Assembly: GCA_038249175.1 (NCBI GenBank)
Contig: JBBRWP010000101.1
Coordinates: 1 to 10,799, forward strand
Length of the DNA: 10,799 nucleotides
Source of the DNA: JAEWSN01 sp038249175
GTDB lineage: Bacteria; Bacillota; Clostridia; DSM-8532
Direction: 5' to 3'
Under the pieces are notes generated by a model. It was not told where the DNA came from, searched no databases, and saw only the letters and a list, made by a program, of their open reading frames with translations. Positions 6,778 to 10,799 of this stretch are shown in pieces (position 1 is the first letter of the stretch; every line of letters starts with the position of its first letter). Position numbers and translations under genes: made by a program.

Positions 6778-8892
6778 ATGATCAAAAGAAATATCACGGG
6801 TAATTCTGAAAAAATTAAAACAGAAAATGATGCTGGTTCCCATGAAGACTCACAAATAGGTGACGGCGGCGAATTGCACCAGATGGCTGGTGGAGATCAT
6901 CCTGTACTCTCTACCAACCAAGGCGTTGCGATTTCCGATAATCAAAACTCGCTTAAGAGCAATCCGCGCGGTCCTGTTCTTCTGGAGGATTTTGTCCTCC
7001 GTGAAAAAATTACACATTTTGATCACGAGCGGATTCCTGAGCGCATCGTACACGCGCGAGCAACGGGTGTGCATGGCTACTTTGAACTGACAGAATCGTT
7101 GAAACAGTATACTACTGCGAAGATACTCACCGAGGTAGGCGAGAAGACCCCGTTGTTTACTCGTATATCGACCGTCGCAGGCGGCGCGGGCTCGGCAGAT
7201 ACGCCCCGTGACATCCGTGGATTTGCTGTGAAATTTTACACAAAGGAAGGTAATTGGGATCTGGTTGGCAACAACATCCCGGTTTTCTTCATCCAAGATG
7301 CTATCAAATTCCCAGATCTCATCCATGCGGTAAAAATGGAACCAGACCGCGGCTATCCGCAATCGGCAACCGCACACGATACCTTCTGGGATTATATTTC
7401 TCTCACACCTGAATCCATGCATACGGTGATGTGGATCATGTCTGATCGCACATTGCCGCGTTCGCTGCGGATGATCGAAGGTTTTGGTGTGCATAGCTTC
7501 CAGCTGATAAACGCAGGGGGAGAATCAACCTTCGTCAAATTCCATTGGCGGCCCAAACTCGGCTTACAGTCCACCATCTGGGATGAGACCGTCAAGATTA
7601 GTGGCGCTGATCCGGACTTCCATCGCCGCGATATGTTTGAAGCCATAGCAGCCGGCAATTTCCCGGAATGGGAGTTTGCGGTTCAGCTTTTCACCCAGGA
7701 AGAAGCAGACAAATTCCCATTTGATCATCTGGACCCGACCAAACTGATTCCAGAAGAACTCGTTCCTTTGAAAGTAATCGGTCGTATGGTGCTGAATCGT
7801 TGGCCAGATAACTTCTTTGCGGAAACTGAACAGGTTGCTTTCTGTCCTGCGAATATTGTGCCAGGTATTGATTTCTCGAATGATCCATTGTTGCAAGGCC
7901 GTTTATTCTCCTATCAGGACACACAGCTTTCGCGCCTGGGTTCACCCAATTTCCACCAGATTCCAATTAACGCTCCCAAGTGCCCATTCGGCAATCACCA
8001 GCGAGACGGACACATGCAGATGGAACAACCCAAGGGACGGGTGGCGTATGAGCCCAACTCCCTATCTGCAAACTCACCCCGTGAAATGCCGACTCGTGGC
8101 TTCCATAGTACTTCGGTGACCGAAACAGGCGAGAAGGTCCGCCTCCGCGCCGAGACCTTCGCCGACCATTACAGCCAGGCGCGGCAGTTTTATGTTAGCC
8201 AAACCGAATACGAGCAGGCACACATTGCCTCCGCATTCGTGTTTGAACTCTCCAAGGTCGAGCATAAGCATGTGATTATGGCGATGGTCGGTCATTTGCG
8301 ACATGTTGATGAAAACCTTGCCAGCCGGGTCGCCGCAGGTCTTGCGCTAGACAAAATTCCTGATGCACCAAGGCTTTCAGCACCTGTGCAGGATTTAGCG
8401 CCTTCGCCCGCGTTGCAGATCATTGGCAAAAGGAAAGATACACTCATGGGACGTGTTATTGGCATCCTGCTAGCAGATGGTTCAGACGGCGCTGTTGTGG
8501 CGAGGATCAAAAAGGCCGCAATGGATGCCGGTGCTGCTGTGAAGATTGTTGCTCCCAAAGTGGGTGGAGTGAAGCTTGAGAATGGAACGGTTCTGGCTGC
8601 TGATGGACAGCTGGCAGGTACCCCTTCTGTACTATTCGATGCAGTCGCGATCATCCTTTCATCTGAAGGCGCAAAAGCATTGTCAATGGAAAGCGCTGCA
8701 ATTGATTTTGTGCGTGATGCTTTTGGTCATCTCAAGGCCATCGCCGTTGACCGGGGAGGCCAAGAGCTATTGAAGACTGCCAATATCAGGCATGACGCGG
8801 GTGTTGTGGATGCTGACAACATGGAGACATTCATTGCTGCGGCAAAGCTACGCCAGTGGGACAGGGAAAAGACCGTTCGAACCTTGGCATAA
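6778..8892 (+). CDS. katE: large-subunit catalase (KatE/HPII type)
   Basis: Haem catalase of the large-subunit clade 2, which splits hydrogen peroxide into water and oxygen in the cytoplasm. The 704 residues from ATG 6778 compare with about 750 for E. coli HPII. A polar N-terminal extension (about 1-60) precedes the catalase core. The distal-haem histidine is H92 in IVHARATGVHGYF; the catalytic Asn lies in the GNNIPVFF block (N165/N166); the proximal haem-ligand tyrosine is Y379 in RLFSYQDTQ. The conserved block SPNFHQIPIN and RDGHMQ follow. From about 557 (MGRVIGILLADG) to the end is the extra flavodoxin/amidotransferase-like domain that defines the large catalases. Cys356 occupies the position that I align with His392 of HPII, the residue that bonds to the haem tyrosine there, so that cross-link should be absent. 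It has its own leader after the dfx terminator and a hairpin 57 bases downstream, so it is likely monocistronic. The assignment is firm; the symbol is by clade resemblance. Confidence 0.95.
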   Translation: MIKRNITGNSEKIKTENDAGSHEDSQIGDGGELHQMAGGDHPVLSTNQGVAISDNQNSLKSNPRGPVLLEDFVLREKITHFDHERIPERIVHARATGVHGYFELTESLKQYTTAKILTEVGEKTPLFTRISTVAGGAGSADTPRDIRGFAVKFYTKEGNWDLVGNNIPVFFIQDAIKFPDLIHAVKMEPDRGYPQSATAHDTFWDYISLTPESMHTVMWIMSDRTLPRSLRMIEGFGVHSFQLINAGGESTFVKFHWRPKLGLQSTIWDETVKISGADPDFHRRDMFEAIAAGNFPEWEFAVQLFTQEEADKFPFDHLDPTKLIPEELVPLKVIGRMVLNRWPDNFFAETEQVAFCPANIVPGIDFSNDPLLQGRLFSYQDTQLSRLGSPNFHQIPINAPKCPFGNHQRDGHMQMEQPKGRVAYEPNSLSANSPREMPTRGFHSTSVTETGEKVRLRAETFADHYSQARQFYVSQTEYEQAHIASAFVFELSKVEHKHVIMAMVGHLRHVDENLASRVAAGLALDKIPDAPRLSAPVQDLAPSPALQIIGKRKDTLMGRVIGILLADGSDGAVVARIKKAAMDAGAAVKIVAPKVGGVKLENGTVLAADGQLAGTPSVLFDAVAIILSSEGAKALSMESAAIDFVRDAFGHLKAIAVDRGGQELLKTANIRHDAGVVDADNMETFIAAAKLRQWDREKTVRTLA

Positions 8893-8949
8893 ACGACAAT
8901 TTAACAAGTGATTGGGAGTTGGAAAAACAGAGGGGTTGGATATTGAAAC

Positions 8950-8998
8950 GAAACAAAACTCGCTGAAAATGTGCAGCATTTTCAGCGAGTTTTGTTTC
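8950..8998 (+). terminator. long perfect hairpin after katE, probable terminator
   Basis: A perfect 22-bp inverted repeat (8950-8971 with 8977-8998) with loop TGCAG. The core CTCGCTGAAAATG is followed on the right arm by GTTTTGTTTC, so the T-rich tail lies inside the stem. The left arm is preceded by TTGAAAC (8943-8949), which could pair instead with GTTTCAA (8994-9000). It starts 57 bases after the katE stop and fits a terminator, perhaps working in both directions. A remnant of a small inverted-repeat element is the alternative. Confidence 0.7.
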
Positions 8999-9000
8999 AA

Positions 9001-9258
9001 CACGAAGTGGATGCCAGTACACTCCCTGACCCCGTGGTAGATAATCTCGTTCGGCAGGCACTCGCGCCGTATCAAGATGAACTCTCGACAGTTGTAGGTG
9101 AAACAGTAACCGTGCTCAACCGAACAACCATGCTGGAAACGACGATGGACAATTATCGAGAATCCGCATGGCAAGGACAGAATAATCATTTGATTGAGAG
9201 CCACCGTTGGTTGCCACGCATGCGCCATTTTGCGAAAGTGCATATCGCGGGAAAATGA
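9001..9258 (+). pseudogene. 5'-nucleotidase family remnant
   Basis: The frame from 9001 encodes a stretch (DASTLPDPVVDNLV, then LAPYQDELSTVVGETVTVLNRTTMLETTMDN split over 9061-9153) that resembles the linker and start of the C-terminal domain of 5'-nucleotidase / cyclic-nucleotide phosphodiesterase proteins. Those have a DP.V..LV..Y segment, a VG.T...L.R block and an ET.MDNL-type motif. The resemblance stops at about 9153, where an LI.DA-type continuation would be expected, and no other frame restores it. The rest up to the TGA at 9256-9258 is unrecognised. The metallophosphatase domain and the rest of the C-terminal domain are absent, and there is no start codon with a ribosome binding site; the only in-frame ATG (8971) is inside the hairpin. 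I read it as a fragment left by deletion. The family call rests on motif memory and is moderate. Confidence 0.5.
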
Positions 9259-9304
9259 TCGTCGATTTTTACTGAAACTATATTAACAGGACCATCTCAA
9301 TTTT

Positions 9305-10798
9305 TCAGTCCTCTTTTAACAGATATTCCACAAACACATTGGAGATCAGGGGATCGAATTGAGAACCGGAGCATCTTCTTATTTCGGCTATCGCTTCATC
9401 TTTGCTCAATTGATTCTTATAGGACTTTCCGGAAATCATTGCGTCATAAGATTCGACCAAACCCAATATTCGAGCCTCAATGGCAATCTCTTCGCCCTTC
9501 AGCCCTATTGGATAACCTGTCCCATCCCACTTTTCGTGATGTTCAAGAACAAAGCTGGCGATTTTAGAAAATTCCTTGACGGAACTCAAGATACGATAGC
9601 CAACTTCAGAATGCTTCATGACTACAAGCGCTTCATCGTCTGTAAGTTTGCCCGTTTTGTTAAGAATAGTCTCAGAAACGCCAATCTTACCGATATCATG
9701 CATAAGACCGGCTAACCTGAGCCGATTGACAGATTCCGGTTCAAATTTTAAGGTGATTGCCATCATCTCACAAAGCGCACTGACTCTTTCGGAATGGTGC
9801 ATCTCCCGGTCGTTTTTTTCAAATAGTGAACGGATGATCAAATCTATAGTCTTGCTTCTTACACTTGAGCTCTCGGAAAGCTTATGCCTGTACATGTCAT
9901 CCTCTGCTTCTTTGAAGACCTGGTTCATATCCTGGGAAATCGTTTGCTTTAAAGCGAATCCAAAAGATGCCGAGATGACAGTGTTCTCACACTCCAATTT
10001 TGAAATTGCTGAAGTGATACGTGTAATCAGGTTTTTGACATCACTTAGGCCCGTGCAGGGAAGTAAAAAAACAAACTCATCCCCGCCAATTCTTGCAACG
10101 ATTTCATCTGCTCTGCATTCACTTTTAAATACCTTCGCGATACTTTTCAGTAGATCATCACCTGCTTTATGACCAAAGGCATCGTTGATTAGTTTTAAAC
10201 CGTTTACATCTGCCATGATCAATGAAATCGGAAGATTTCTCTTCGTATTTATTCTGTTTAATTCTTCCTCATAATACCTGCGGTTATAAAGACCTGTCAG
10301 GGGGTCGTGATAACTGATATAGAACATATTCTTTTCTGTATTCTTGCGCTGTTCAATATTTCTGTTAACGCCGGTAATCTCGATGTCACCATTTGAATTA
10401 AAACAATATTTTGACCTCATTTCAACCCAAATCAAATCCCCGTTTTTGCAGGGCTGCTGTACTTCATTTAAATAATAGTTTGGTGCCTGTGGATCTTTTA
10501 CAAACAGTTCCGCTCTGGATTTTATCAAATCCATTTGTGCAGGTGAGGATTCCGCTGAAATTGTTTCTTCAAGCTTCTCGTTCAACACTTCTTCAACGGA
10601 ATAGCCCCTCAAATTAAAAACGGAAGGGCTTATATACGTGAACTTGCTTACTGTCAGGTTGAAAACCCAAATCACATCAGTCGCGTTCTCCGATATCAGC
10701 CTGTACTTTGATTCGCTCTTGCGCACTTCTGCCGTCCGTTCCTCGACACGCTGCTCCAACACTTCATTCAGCAGGCGCAGTTCATCCTGGGTCTGCAA
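9305..10798 (-). CDS. PAS-GGDEF-HD-GYP cyclic-di-GMP signalling protein, 5'-partial
   Basis: Hybrid signalling protein that carries both a diguanylate cyclase-type and a c-di-GMP phosphodiesterase-type domain. The frame runs off the right edge; the TTG at 10798 is only the first possible start codon visible, so an N-terminal sensor or membrane part probably lies outside. In visible numbering, residues 1-30 form a coiled coil (EVLEQRVEERTAEVRKSESKYR pattern), about 31-150 a PAS domain, 160-310 a GGDEF domain with the intact signature GGDEF at 238-242, and about 320-490 an HD-GYP domain. The latter has H335 (HSERV), H367-D368 (HDIGKIG), H420-H421 (HHEKWDGTGYP, GYP at 428-430) and the later ESYDAM block. 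The inhibitory site five residues before GGDEF reads RADE rather than RxxD. It is convergent with the katE/nucleotidase side, stops at 9305, and has no clear terminator. Output direction (synthesis, breakdown, or both) cannot be decided from the sequence alone. Confidence 0.95.
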   Translation of the reverse strand: MQTQDELRLLNEVLEQRVEERTAEVRKSESKYRLISENATDVIWVFNLTVSKFTYISPSVFNLRGYSVEEVLNEKLEETISAESSPAQMDLIKSRAELFVKDPQAPNYYLNEVQQPCKNGDLIWVEMRSKYCFNSNGDIEITGVNRNIEQRKNTEKNMFYISYHDPLTGLYNRRYYEEELNRINTKRNLPISLIMADVNGLKLINDAFGHKAGDDLLKSIAKVFKSECRADEIVARIGGDEFVFLLPCTGLSDVKNLITRITSAISKLECENTVISASFGFALKQTISQDMNQVFKEAEDDMYRHKLSESSSVRSKTIDLIIRSLFEKNDREMHHSERVSALCEMMAITLKFEPESVNRLRLAGLMHDIGKIGVSETILNKTGKLTDDEALVVMKHSEVGYRILSSVKEFSKIASFVLEHHEKWDGTGYPIGLKGEEIAIEARILGLVESYDAMISGKSYKNQLSKDEAIAEIRRCSGSQFDPLISNVFVEYLLKED

Positions 10799-10799
10799 C

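Noticed and set aside
6850..7494. Long antisense open frame opposite katE
   Set aside because: Fully covered by the well-supported catalase; no family motif.
9259..9310. Possible terminator for the minus-strand signalling gene (CTGAAA/TTTCAG pairing)
   Set aside because: Six-base stem with a loop of about 25 bases and a poor T tract; too weak to call.
1..10799. CRISPR array, tRNA, rRNA, insertion sequence or integrase
   Set aside because: No regularly spaced repeats, no cloverleaf or rRNA-like stretch, and no transposase or recombinase motif were seen on either strand.

Overview
The window reads as chromosomal DNA of an anaerobic Gram-positive bacterium, most likely a clostridial Firmicute. 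The reasons are strong AAGGAGG-type ribosome binding sites, a 2Fe desulfoferrodoxin (typical of anaerobes), intracellular-looking glycosidases without visible signal peptides, and the gene style overall. This is an inference; there is no rRNA or other taxonomic marker here.

Left part (1-5630, + strand): a glycan-degradation cluster. It holds a GH38 alpha-mannosidase (5' end outside the window), a fragment corresponding only to the C-terminal half of a uroporphyrinogen-decarboxylase-like (URO-D/MtaA fold) protein, and a complete GH2 beta-mannosidase. Spacing is tight (about 20 bases each), so they probably form one operon. An alpha- plus a beta-mannosidase together could strip mannose from N-glycan cores or short manno-oligosaccharides taken into the cell.

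Middle part (5631-8892, + strand): a more AT-rich spacer with a possible small basic protein (79 aa) behind a good ribosome binding site, then desulfoferrodoxin/superoxide reductase (all metal ligands present) closed by a perfect 18-bp terminator hairpin. After about 240 bases with no gene but with several pairing segments comes a large-subunit catalase (KatE/HPII type, 704 aa). Dfx converts superoxide to hydrogen peroxide and catalase destroys the peroxide, so the two make a functional pair although they are separate transcription units.

Right part (8893-10799): a perfect 22-bp hairpin follows the catalase. It is followed directly by a short remnant resembling the middle of a 5'-nucleotidase family protein, then, on the minus strand, a large PAS-GGDEF-HD-GYP cyclic-di-GMP signalling protein whose N-terminus lies beyond the right edge.

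No mobile element, CRISPR array, tRNA or rRNA was seen. I do not see a convincing new biological system. The best leads are the half-length URO-D gene between the two mannosidases, the paired leader upstream of katE, the duplicated 16-base element upstream of dfx, the small basic ORF, and the broken nucleotidase remnant.
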